From the NCBI GenBank assembly GCA_037144355.1, contig JBAWWY010000015.1, positions 1 to 33,926 of the forward strand: a DNA stretch of 33,926 nt, given 5' to 3'. The position numbers were made by a program, and so were the translations under genes. Numbering within the stretch: the stretch's first letter is position 1; every line of letters starts with the position of its first letter. This DNA comes from JBAWWY01 sp037144355 (GTDB taxonomy: Bacteria; Bacillota; Clostridia; Peptostreptococcales; Anaerovoracaceae). Below, piece after piece: positions 1 to 6,776 of the stretch. Under the pieces are notes generated by a model, which was not told the origin of the DNA, ran no database searches, and worked only from the letters and a program-made list of their open reading frames with translations.

Positions 1-1
1 A

Positions 2-46
2 GGAAGAGCTCCTCACGATGTAAAAATCAAGAAGTGGTACGAATAG
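2..46 (+). CDS. C-terminal end of an unidentified upstream gene (partial)
   Basis: The frame starting at base 2 is open to a TAG at 44-46 and reads GRAPHDVKIKKWYE. A strong intrinsic terminator begins 25 bases later, which fits the end of a real plus-strand gene entering from the left. Fourteen residues are too few to name a family. The frame starting at base 1 is also open, to a TAA at 49-51, so frame choice rests mainly on composition. Confidence 0.4.
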   Translation, partial: GRAPHDVKIKKWYE

Positions 47-70
47 TCTAATATCCTAATTTTCTAAATC

Positions 71-116
71 AAAGACTGCATGATATGTTTATAAAAACAG
101 CACATGCAGTCTTTTT
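71..116 (+). terminator. Intrinsic terminator of the upstream gene
   Basis: A perfect 12-bp stem, AAAGACTGCATG at 71-82 and CATGCAGTCTTT at 103-114, is followed by a T-run to 116. It separates the left-edge gene from the sigma-54-controlled aminotransferase. Confidence 0.85.
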
Positions 117-119
117 AAT

Positions 120-377
120 AAATTTAATAGATTAAAAGAAAGTAAAGACAAAATCAAAGACTGGAGATAGAATATATTTAGATAAAAAGCTGATTGATTA
201 AAATAAATCGGAATATGAATCTTATATTATTCCCCAAGAATCCAATGTCAAAGCATTGAGGGTAGTTGGCGGAGGATGAGAATTTAAATTGTCTCATTGT
301 TTGGCAAAAAGAGAAATCTCAAGGGTGATATCTTAATAATAAGACAAAGTATCAATCCTAATAAAGGGCATAATTAT
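120..377. other. Intergenic stretch without a recognisable gene
   Basis: These bases are AT-rich and hold no convincing start, ribosome binding site or conserved protein. One plus-strand frame (about 136-332) has only two in-frame stops and protein-like composition, but I could not match it to any family. The regulatory elements of the next gene begin at 378. Confidence 0.5.
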
Positions 378-455
378 ATTTTTCTGACAATTTTGGAGTC
401 GTATAAATATATCTTTCAAATAGAGGCTTGAATTTCAACATTTTTCTGACAATTT
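378..455 (+). promoter_or_regulatory. Two 16-bp direct repeats, putative activator sites
   Basis: ATTTTTCTGACAATTT occurs exactly at 378-393 and again at 440-455, 62 bp apart start to start. Both copies lie upstream of a predicted sigma-54 -24/-12 promoter at 494-508. This is the usual place for enhancer sites of a sigma-54 activator, so I infer that role. The motif does not resemble the dyads flanking the activator gene at 26945, which suggests a different activator encoded outside the window. Confidence 0.6.
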
Positions 456-493
456 AAAAATAAAACAAATAAATCCCCATATTTGATTTTACT

Positions 494-508
494 TGGCACA
501 GAAATTGA
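494..508 (+). promoter_or_regulatory. Sigma-54 (-24/-12) promoter of the aminotransferase gene
   Basis: TGGCAC at 494-499, five bases, then TTGA at 505-508 matches the sigma-54 consensus TGGCAC-N5-TTGC except for the final base. The invariant GG and TG elements have correct spacing. Transcription would begin near 518-520, leaving a leader of about 55 bases before the start codon at 573. No good sigma-A promoter competes in this interval. Confidence 0.75.
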
Positions 509-572
509 ATATATATAGGTCATGGCAGATAAGTACACCAAAAATTTTAAATTATGAGGAGGATATTTACTT

Positions 573-1934
573 ATGACTGCAATGAATGACGCTGCTTTAA
601 AAGAAGCGAAAAAGGTATTAGATTTTATTATCAAAGATGAACTAACAGAAGCAAACAAGGTTACAATTGAAAAAGATTCAATTGAAAACTTTAACAAGAA
701 TGTTAACCCAGGTTGGTTGGAGTACAGAAAATCTGTATCTACTGATTCAGCTTTCGTTGAATGGACTGACTCTGAAGAACATTTCATGGATCTTCACGGA
801 ACAGAATTTATCGATTGCCTAGGCGGATTCGGAATCTATACTTGTGGACACAGAAATCCAGAAATCTTAAAGTATGTTCAAGCACAATTAGGAAGATATG
901 CACTACACAGTCAAGAATTAATTGACCCACTTAGAGGATATCTTGCAAAATTACTAGCTATGATCACTCCTGGAGATCTTCAATATGCTTTCTTCACAAA
1001 CGGTGGAGCTGAAGCTGTTGAAATGGCTCTTAAACTTGCTAGACTTGCTACAGGTGGAAGATACTACATCTCAACTGTTGGCGCGTTCCATGGTAAATCA
1101 TTCGGAGCTATCTCAATGGGTGGTAAAGGCGTATACAGAGAAGATTACCTTCCAATGATTCAACAAGTACAACATGTTAAATACGGCGATGCTAAAGCAA
1201 TGGAAGATGCTATCAAGAATCTTCATGCTGTTGGCGAAAAAGTTGCCGGAGTTATCCTTGAACCTGTTCAAGGTGAAGCTGGAGTTCAAATTCCACCAGT
1301 TGGATATTTGAAAGAAGTTAGAAGAATATGCGATGAAAACGGCGTAGCTCTTATCATCGATGAAATTCAAACTGGTATGGGTAGATGCGGAACCATGTGG
1401 AGATGCGACTACGAAGGAATCGTTCCAGATATCATGACTTACGGAAAAGCTTTTGGTGGTGGAATAATGCCTATCACTGGTATCATTGCAAGACCTAGCA
1501 TGTGGGTAGACAAACTTATTGACAATCCATGGATTCTTGGATCTCCAACATTCGGTGGAAACCCTCTTGCATGTTCAGCTGCAATCGCTACAATCGCTTA
1601 TATGCTTGAAAACGACATCCCTGGACAGGCTAAAGCCAAGGGCGAATACTTCATGGAAAAACTTGCTGTTCTTCAAAAGAAGTATCCAAAAGTTCTTGTT
1701 ACTTACAGAGGAGCTGGTCTACTTATTGCTATGGAATTCCCAGCAGCAGAAGTTGGATATTCAGTAACTAAAGGCTTGTTCTCAAGAAAAGTTATGACTG
1801 CTGGTACACTAGTTAATGCCAAGACAGTTAGAATTGAACCACCAGCGATCATCAAATACGAAACAATTGATATCGTTATGCAGAAGCTTGATGAATCACT
1901 AGCTGACACAGCTAAGGAATTCAACCTACTATAA
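573..1934 (+). CDS. patA: Putrescine aminotransferase-type class III aminotransferase
   Basis: This 453-residue PLP enzyme closely resembles E. coli putrescine aminotransferase (PatA/YgjG, 459 aa). Shared landmarks are NVNPGWLEYRKSV near residue 46, FIDCLGGFGIYTCGHRNP, LHSQELIDPLR, GAFHGKS, and the AKTVRIEPP segment near the C-terminus. The PLP lysine is K292 in TYGKAFGGG. The family transfers the terminal amino group of putrescine (and often cadaverine) to 2-oxoglutarate, in the cytoplasm. The start has a GAGGAGG site at 556-562, ten bases upstream. A sigma-54 promoter lies before it and a terminator follows, so it is probably monocistronic and induced. The exact amine is not proven: other omega-amino acid or diamine substrates are possible. 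The codons look like those of a highly expressed gene, similar to kamA. Confidence 0.88.
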   Translation: MTAMNDAALKEAKKVLDFIIKDELTEANKVTIEKDSIENFNKNVNPGWLEYRKSVSTDSAFVEWTDSEEHFMDLHGTEFIDCLGGFGIYTCGHRNPEILKYVQAQLGRYALHSQELIDPLRGYLAKLLAMITPGDLQYAFFTNGGAEAVEMALKLARLATGGRYYISTVGAFHGKSFGAISMGGKGVYREDYLPMIQQVQHVKYGDAKAMEDAIKNLHAVGEKVAGVILEPVQGEAGVQIPPVGYLKEVRRICDENGVALIIDEIQTGMGRCGTMWRCDYEGIVPDIMTYGKAFGGGIMPITGIIARPSMWVDKLIDNPWILGSPTFGGNPLACSAAIATIAYMLENDIPGQAKAKGEYFMEKLAVLQKKYPKVLVTYRGAGLLIAMEFPAAEVGYSVTKGLFSRKVMTAGTLVNAKTVRIEPPAIIKYETIDIVMQKLDESLADTAKEFNLL

Positions 1935-1967
1935 AATATTAGTAATAATATATTACAAATGCTTAAT

Positions 1968-2002
1968 AAGAGAAAGCTGCGGTTCCCGCAGCTTTCTCTT
2001 TT
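1968..2002 (+). terminator. Intrinsic terminator after the aminotransferase
   Basis: A perfect 15-bp stem (1968-1982 with 1986-2000), a three-base loop and a short T-run. The left arm is A-rich at its base, so it could also act on transcripts from the right. Confidence 0.9.
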
Positions 2003-2029
2003 GCATTGTTAAGTTTTGAAAATAACATA

Positions 2030-2075
2030 TTGACTTTACTGGTACATAGTTATACTATATACCAGTAGTTAGTAT
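2030..2075 (+). promoter_or_regulatory. Promoter with overlapping inverted repeats, probable PadR operator
   Basis: TTGACT at 2030-2035 can serve as a -35, with AT-rich -10 candidates around 2051-2058. Overlapping it is ACTGGTACATAG (2038-2049), a five-base spacer, then CTATATACCAGT (2055-2066): an inverted repeat matching at 11 of 12 positions. A second perfect dyad, ATACTA (2052-2057) and TAGTAT (2070-2075), overlaps the first. PadR regulators usually repress their own operons by binding such AT-rich dyads. I infer autorepression. Confidence 0.65.
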
Positions 2076-2100
2076 TACTACATAGTGATGAGGTGATTAT

Positions 2101-2427
2101 TTGGAAAATATAACAGAAATGCTAAAAGGTGTCCTTGAGGGATGTATTCTTGAAATTATAAGTCGTGATGAAACATACGGTTATGAAATTACTAGGAAAC
2201 TCAATGCTATTGGTTTTACAGATGTTGTTGAGGGAACAGTATATGCGATTTTGTTGCGTCTTGAGAAAAATGAACTTGTTGATACAAAGAAAAAACCCTC
2301 GGATTTAGGACCACCACGGAAGTTTTATACTCTAAACGAAATTGGACAGAAAGAGCTAGAAAACTTTTGGGAGAAATGGGAATTTGTAGCTTCAAAAATT
2401 AATGAATTAAGAGAAGGGGTAAGATGA
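2101..2427 (+). CDS. PadR family transcriptional regulator
   Basis: The 108-residue protein is the size of a minimal PadR regulator (subfamily s1, like LmrR). The winged-helix features are visible: LKGVLEGCILEIISRDETYGYEITRKL near residue 9, then EGTVYAILLRLEKNELVDTKKKPSDLGPPRKFYTLNEIGQKEL covering the recognition helix and wing, and a C-terminal dimerisation helix. The start is TTG, chosen because GAGGTGAT at 2090-2097 sits just upstream and no ATG fits. The next gene overlaps its stop by four bases (ATGA). The family senses drugs, phenolics or envelope stress; the ligand here cannot be read from sequence. Dyads at 2038-2075 suggest it controls its own two-gene operon. Confidence 0.88.
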   Translation: MENITEMLKGVLEGCILEIISRDETYGYEITRKLNAIGFTDVVEGTVYAILLRLEKNELVDTKKKPSDLGPPRKFYTLNEIGQKELENFWEKWEFVASKINELREGVR

Positions 2428-2774
2428 CTATGTTTGGGATTTTTAAAAAGCTAATCGCAGATAAAAAAGAATATAGACAAATGATGAAAAGAGTTAAATT
2501 GATGCCTGAAGACTATCAATTCACATTTGGCAAAATACAAAAGTATATGTGGAGTTTCGCATCTGGCGATGGATACGATATGTTGAAGTTACAGTATGAT
2601 TTGATAGACTTATTTGAAGCTGGTGTGGCAGATGGGAAGCATGTTCTTGAAATTACAGGGGATGATGTAGCCGCATTTTGCGATGAGCTTCTACGCAATG
2701 CAAAAACATATACTGCAAGCTGGGGCGAGAAGCTCAATGCCGATATAATGAAAAAGAAGTCATCTTGGAAATAA
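2424..2774 (+). CDS. DUF1048 family protein
   Basis: A small 116-residue cytoplasmic protein with no signal peptide or membrane segment. Its pattern (KKLIADKKEYRQMMKRVKLMPEDYQFTFGKIQKYMWSF, then LYDLIDLFEAGVADGKHVLEITGDDVAAFCDELL in outline) fits DUF1048, helical proteins commonly encoded directly after PadR regulators in Firmicutes. It overlaps the padR stop by four bases, so the two are translationally coupled. A second ATG at 2430 is also possible; GAAGGGG at 2413-2419 could serve either. The molecular function of the family is unknown. The partnership suggests a modulator or output of the PadR switch, which is inference. Confidence 0.72.
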   Translation: MTMFGIFKKLIADKKEYRQMMKRVKLMPEDYQFTFGKIQKYMWSFASGDGYDMLKLQYDLIDLFEAGVADGKHVLEITGDDVAAFCDELLRNAKTYTASWGEKLNADIMKKKSSWK

Positions 2775-2777
2775 AAA

Positions 2778-2875
2778 GGCTACGGCGATTCAGTAAGTAA
2801 ATCATTACGGCATAGCACCGGTGGAACGCTTTGCGTGTAACCGCGCCGTAGATTTACGACTGAATCTCTGTAGCC
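2778..2875. repeat. 98-bp long imperfect hairpin of unknown role
   Basis: The interval folds on itself almost end to end. Pairs are GGCTAC (2778-2783) with GTAGCC (2870-2875); GATTCAGT (2787-2794) with ACTGAATC (2859-2866); GTAAATC (2797-2803) with GATTTAC (2851-2857); TACGGC (2806-2811) with GCCGTA (2845-2850); and an apical ACGC/GCGT hairpin at 2826-2836. On the minus strand it would be followed by TTTTTATTT, so it could end minus-strand transcripts. It is much longer and more bulged than the other terminators here, so a MITE-like palindromic element or structured RNA is also possible. Confidence 0.6.
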
Positions 2876-2948
2876 ATTGCTTAAGCCGGAAAGTGGTTTG
2901 AATTGGGAAATTTTAAAATATAAATTAAAAATATAATGGCAAAATAAA

Positions 2949-3045
2949 AAGCTTGGCGCTCGGAAGAAAATTTGCACGTGACCACGAACTTCCAATAATT
3001 CGGAAAAGTTCGAAGTGCGGATTTTGCTTCTGAAGAGCCAAGCTT
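2949..3045 (-). terminator. 97-bp extended hairpin, probable terminator of the SIMPL gene
   Basis: AAGCTTGGC (2949-2957) pairs with GCCAAGCTT (3037-3045). Inside are GAAG/CTTC, AAAAT/ATTTT and GCAC/GTGC pairs, and CGAACTTCC (2984-2992) pairs with a bulged partner at 3002-3012. Read on the minus strand it lies 32 bases after the SIMPL stop codon and is followed by TTTTTATTTT, which fits intrinsic termination. The length and bulging are unusual and resemble the neighbouring hairpin at 2778-2875. Confidence 0.6.
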
Positions 3046-3076
3046 AATTGATTCATTAAAATTCTTGCTTTAAAAT

Positions 3077-3817
3077 TTAGTAATTGTAAACCATTGTTAT
3101 GCTTGCTTCAACTTTCATTTCTCCAGCTGAAACAGGTGTGCTTGTAGAGTCGGAAGCCCCAACCATAGCCTTGTCATAATAAGGAACTGGAACATTTACG
3201 CTGGATGAGTTTTCAATAATCTGTGCTGGTTTTGAAATTGTCACTCCAGCTGCTGCAGATAGAGCCATTGCTTTTGATTTTGCGTTGTCAACTGCTGCTG
3301 CAAGTGCCTTCAAGTAAATGCCTTCTCTTTGTTCGTCAGTGATGTTGAAAGTGATTGTGTTGGATTGGTTGATTCCCTGCTTTACTGTAAGATCGATTAC
3401 GTTGCTGACTTTCTTAAGATCAGTTACTGTAACTTGGATAAAGTTTGAAACATCATATCCAACTAGTACGGTTCCTGTCTGTAGGTAATCATATCTTGGA
3501 TTGATAGTGTATGATGTTGTTTTAATCTTGTCCTTTGGAATGCCTAAAGCATAAAGGGCTTTATAAACGGCATCCATTTTTTTTGCATTGTCGCTTTGGG
3601 CTATGATTGCATCCTTGTTTGTTGTGGTAACTCCCATTGTTATATTGGCTATAGTAGGAACAACGGTAACGCTGTCATAACCTGATACGGTTATTGAATT
3701 TGGTGGAGTACCTGTATCTGCTGCCAAAACAGGTTTTGTAAACCCGGTAAAGGAGCCGATAAATAATCCTGCTATAAGAACAAGGGCAATAGTTAATGTG
3801 GCAAATGTTTTTTTCAT
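3077..3817 (-). CDS. Exported SIMPL-domain (DUF541, YggE-like) protein
   Basis: The 246-residue protein begins with a signal peptide: KK, then a hydrophobic stretch to about residue 25, with likely cleavage near residue 33 after VLAA. The rest matches the SIMPL/DUF541 fold: ITVSGYDSVTVVPTIANITMGV at the start, TTSYTINPRYDY in the middle, GYDVSNFIQVTVTDLKKV, a KALAAAVDNAKSKAMALSAAAGV helix, and a final beta strand ending in MKVEASITMVYNY. Family members are periplasmic or surface proteins linked to oxidative or envelope stress, without a defined reaction. The start is supported by AAAGGAGG on the minus strand near 3828-3835. It is transcribed alone, divergently from alr. Confidence 0.88.
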   Translation of the reverse strand: MKKTFATLTIALVLIAGLFIGSFTGFTKPVLAADTGTPPNSITVSGYDSVTVVPTIANITMGVTTTNKDAIIAQSDNAKKMDAVYKALYALGIPKDKIKTTSYTINPRYDYLQTGTVLVGYDVSNFIQVTVTDLKKVSNVIDLTVKQGINQSNTITFNITDEQREGIYLKALAAAVDNAKSKAMALSAAAGVTISKPAQIIENSSSVNVPVPYYDKAMVGASDSTSTPVSAGEMKVEASITMVYNY

Positions 3818-4000
3818 GGTAATATCCTCCTTTGTTTAGATATTGATTAGACGATGATAGAATTAAAAAGTTTCTGTAAATTGAATTTTCTTTTATATTA
3901 TTTTATCACAATTTTGTATATAATTATCATATTAATAAAAAGGGTTTTCTAAAACCAAGCAAATAGTGGATTGCAGGGAACTTCTGAAGGAGCATACGAC

Positions 4001-5158
4001 ATGATTGAAACGAAATGGGCTGAAATAGATTTAGATTGTCTTTCCCATAATGTTAAAGAAATAAGAAAAAGGGTTGGGGAAAAAGTTAAAATAGCGGCAG
4101 TAGTCAAAGCCAACGGATACGGGCATGGATGCCTGGAAATGAGTAGCGAGCTTCTCTCAATGGGAGTCGACATGATATGTGTTTCCTCCATCAATGAAGC
4201 TATTGAAATAAGGAAGGAACACAAGGAAGCTGAAGTGTTGGTGCTTGGTTTCATACCACTGGAAAATCTTGCGAAAGCAATTAATTTTGATATTACTCAT
4301 ACGGTTTTTTCATATAATCAGGGGTTGGCATTAAACGACGCGGCCAGAATAAATGATAAGAAGGTAAAGATTCATATAAAAATCGATACCGGCATGAATA
4401 GGACAGGTTTCCATCCGGATGAACAATCTGTTTTGAAAATTATGGAATTGTCAAAACTAGACAAGTTGACTATCCAAGGTATTTATTCACATTTGGCCAC
4501 GGCTGACGAAAAGGACAAGAGCTTTGCATTTGCTCAATTCGACTTGTTTAATAAATTTGTAAGGGAATTAGAGGAAAAAGGGCTTAATATTCCAATCAAG
4601 CATATTTCCAACAGCGCCGCAGTTATTGATTTACCCGAAATGAACCTGGATATGGTTAGACCAGGAATTATACTATATGGAATATATCCATCGGACGAAG
4701 TAATGAAAAGTGAAATTTTCCTAAAACCCGTCATGACTTTAAAGGCCAGGGTTAACTTCGTGAAGACATTGAAAGAAGACGGGGGCATTAGCTACGGACT
4801 GACATACAGAGGGAAAAAAGGCCAGAGGATTGCAACCATTCCAATAGGTTATGCAGATGGATATACAAGGCTTCTCAGCAATGTGGGGGAAGTGCTTATC
4901 GGTGGGATAAAATCAAAAGTGGTTGGAACCATATGCATGGACCAGTGCATGCTGGATGTCTCAATGATTGAGGGAATAGAGGTTGGAACGGAAGCAATTT
5001 TATTTGGGACAAATGGAAAAGAGGAAATCAACGTCTCTGAAGTAGCAAAGAGATGCGGAAAGATACCATATGAGCTATTATGCTCAATTGGAAGAAGAGT
5101 CCCAAGGGTATATCTTAGATCTGGAAAAGTAGTAAAGGAGACGAACTATTTAGACTAA
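4001..5158 (+). CDS. alr: Alanine racemase
   Basis: PLP enzyme interconverting L- and D-alanine for peptidoglycan synthesis in the cytoplasm. With the start at 4001 the protein has 385 residues. The PLP lysine is K36 in VVKANGYGHG, and the opposing catalytic tyrosine in ISYGLTYR falls at residue 265, the same number as in the Bacillus enzyme. Also visible are HIKIDTGMNRTGF, SNSAAV, MVRPGIILYG and CMDQCMLDV. I chose the ATG at 4001 because AAGGAG at 3987-3992 is eight bases upstream. A TTG ten codons earlier (3971) is in frame but lacks a site. glpK begins 23 bases after the stop, suggesting one operon. Confidence 0.94.
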   Translation: MIETKWAEIDLDCLSHNVKEIRKRVGEKVKIAAVVKANGYGHGCLEMSSELLSMGVDMICVSSINEAIEIRKEHKEAEVLVLGFIPLENLAKAINFDITHTVFSYNQGLALNDAARINDKKVKIHIKIDTGMNRTGFHPDEQSVLKIMELSKLDKLTIQGIYSHLATADEKDKSFAFAQFDLFNKFVRELEEKGLNIPIKHISNSAAVIDLPEMNLDMVRPGIILYGIYPSDEVMKSEIFLKPVMTLKARVNFVKTLKEDGGISYGLTYRGKKGQRIATIPIGYADGYTRLLSNVGEVLIGGIKSKVVGTICMDQCMLDVSMIEGIEVGTEAILFGTNGKEEINVSEVAKRCGKIPYELLCSIGRRVPRVYLRSGKVVKETNYLD

Positions 5159-5181
5159 GAGTGGAAGTATAGGAGATAAAA

Positions 5182-6666
5182 ATGAAAAAATACATCGTTT
5201 CTCTGGACCAGGGAACTACTAGTTCGAGAACAATCATCTTCGACAAAAGTGGAAATATTGTATCCATGGCACGGGAGGAAATAAAGCAGATTTATCCTTC
5301 GGCAGGCTGGGTTGAACATGATCCAATGGAAATTCTAAGTTCACAATTATCTACATTAAATAAGGCAATCAAGGATGCTAAAATAGATATCAGAGAGATT
5401 GCTTCTATTGGTGTGACAAACCAAAGGGAAACAACTGTGGTTTGGGACAAGTGCTCTGGAAAACCAATATACAACGCAATAGTTTGGCAGTGCCGGAGAA
5501 CAACTTCATACTGCGAAGCGCTTAAGGAAAAAGGTCTTGAAGACTATGTGAGAAGTACTACAGGTCTGATTATAGATGCTTATTTCTCGGGAACAAAAAT
5601 AAAATGGATACTGGACAATGTTTCTGGAGCAAGAGACAGGGCAAAAGAGGGAGCGTTGCTATTTGGAACCATTGACACATGGCTGATATGGAATTTGACA
5701 AAGGGCAAGGTTCATGCGACTGATTATAGCAACGCATCTAGGACCATGCTTTTTGATATCAATCATCTGGTTTGGGATGAATTGCTAACCAACGAAATGA
5801 ACATACCAAGGGACATATTGCCAGAAGTCAGGAACTCCAGCGGAAGCTTTGGGGAAATGGAAATTGATGGAGTTAAAATACCTATTACAGGTGTTGCCGG
5901 CGACCAGCAAGCTGCCTTGTTTGGACAGGAGTGCTTTGATAAAGGTGCTGTAAAAAACACTTATGGTACTGGTTGCTTCATGCTGATGAATACCGGGGAC
6001 AAGCCAGTTGCTTCTAAAAGCGGCCTGCTAACAACCATAGCCTGGGGAATCGGAGGCCAGATCAATTATGCCTTGGAAGGCAGCGTTTTCGTTGGTGGAG
6101 CTGTAATCCAGTGGCTGAGAGATGAACTGAAACTTATAAAATCCTCAGAGGAGAGCGAGGCTATCGCTACCAGCATAAAAAGCAGTGATGGAGTTTATAT
6201 CGTACCTGCATTTGTTGGACTTGGGGCTCCGTTTTGGGATATGAACTGTAGGGGGATTATCACAGGACTTTCCAGGGGAACCGGCAGAGACCAGATTGTC
6301 CGTGCGGCATTGGAATCAATTGCATACCAGGTTAAAAGTATTATCGAAACAATTGAAAACGATGAAGGAATCTGGATAAAGGACTTCAAAGTGGATGGCG
6401 GAGCTTCTGCAAATAATTTTCTCATGCAGTTCCAGGCTGATATATTGAACGTCAAAGTAGAAAGACCTAAGATGATTGAAAGCACGGCTTTAGGTGCCGC
6501 TTATTTTTCAGGCTTATATTCCGGGTTTTGGAAAGACTTGGAAGAAATTAAGAACAATAGTGAAATTGACCAGATATTCGTACCTGCAATGCAGGAAAAA
6601 GAAAGAATCTTCCTATTTTCCGGTTGGAAGAACGCTGTCAAGAAAGCCACGAATTTCAACGATTAG
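5182..6666 (+). CDS. glpK: Glycerol kinase
   Basis: FGGY-family kinase of 494 residues, the usual size, converting glycerol to sn-glycerol 3-phosphate with ATP. Diagnostic stretches are SLDQGTTSSRTIIFD at 7-21, GWVEHDPMEI at 42-51, TNQRETTVVWDK with WQCRRT near 80-107, and VAGDQQAALFGQE with catalytic base D241. The segment before that aspartate has no histidine where the HPr-phosphorylated His of Enterococcus-type enzymes lies, so PTS control through HPr is unlikely (family knowledge plus inspection). AGGAGA at 5171-5176 supports the start. No glpF or glpD is adjacent. The link with alr is probably co-transcription only. Confidence 0.94.
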   Translation: MKKYIVSLDQGTTSSRTIIFDKSGNIVSMAREEIKQIYPSAGWVEHDPMEILSSQLSTLNKAIKDAKIDIREIASIGVTNQRETTVVWDKCSGKPIYNAIVWQCRRTTSYCEALKEKGLEDYVRSTTGLIIDAYFSGTKIKWILDNVSGARDRAKEGALLFGTIDTWLIWNLTKGKVHATDYSNASRTMLFDINHLVWDELLTNEMNIPRDILPEVRNSSGSFGEMEIDGVKIPITGVAGDQQAALFGQECFDKGAVKNTYGTGCFMLMNTGDKPVASKSGLLTTIAWGIGGQINYALEGSVFVGGAVIQWLRDELKLIKSSEESEAIATSIKSSDGVYIVPAFVGLGAPFWDMNCRGIITGLSRGTGRDQIVRAALESIAYQVKSIIETIENDEGIWIKDFKVDGGASANNFLMQFQADILNVKVERPKMIESTALGAAYFSGLYSGFWKDLEEIKNNSEIDQIFVPAMQEKERIFLFSGWKNAVKKATNFND

Positions 6667-6699
6667 ATGCTGAAAGACAGCCAAAATAGTATAAAAAGC

Positions 6700-6727
6700 T
6701 GGACAAGACATCCTTTTCTGATATAAT
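6700..6727 (+). promoter_or_regulatory. Sigma-A promoter of the lytic transglycosylase gene
   Basis: TGGACA at 6700-6705, sixteen bases, then TATAAT at 6722-6727. Five of six -35 bases and all -10 bases match consensus. Confidence 0.7.
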
Positions 6728-6737
6728 GCTCGAGTAT

Positions 6738-6752
6738 GTGAATTTAATTCAC
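6738..6752. promoter_or_regulatory. 15-bp palindrome at the transcription start, possible operator
   Basis: GTGAATTTAATTCAC has perfect 7-base arms around a central T. It begins ten bases after the -10 hexamer, where a bound repressor would block initiation. The binding protein is not identifiable. Confidence 0.45.
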
Positions 6753-6776
6753 AAAGAGAGAGAGGAAAATTAAAAT

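Noticed and set aside
136..332. A plus-strand frame with only two internal stops and protein-like composition, possible gene remnant
   Set aside because: No start, ribosome binding site or recognisable family; short enough to arise by chance. Noted only as a weak candidate for a decayed gene.
416..787. Minus-strand open frame of 123 codons over the aminotransferase promoter and N-terminus
   Set aside because: It is antisense to conserved aminotransferase codons and to the sigma-54 promoter, with a hydrophobic composition typical of reverse-strand shadows.
2780..2995. Minus-strand open frame of 71 codons
   Set aside because: It runs through the two long hairpins and the likely terminator of the SIMPL gene, with no ribosome binding site. 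The inverted repeats explain the sequence better.
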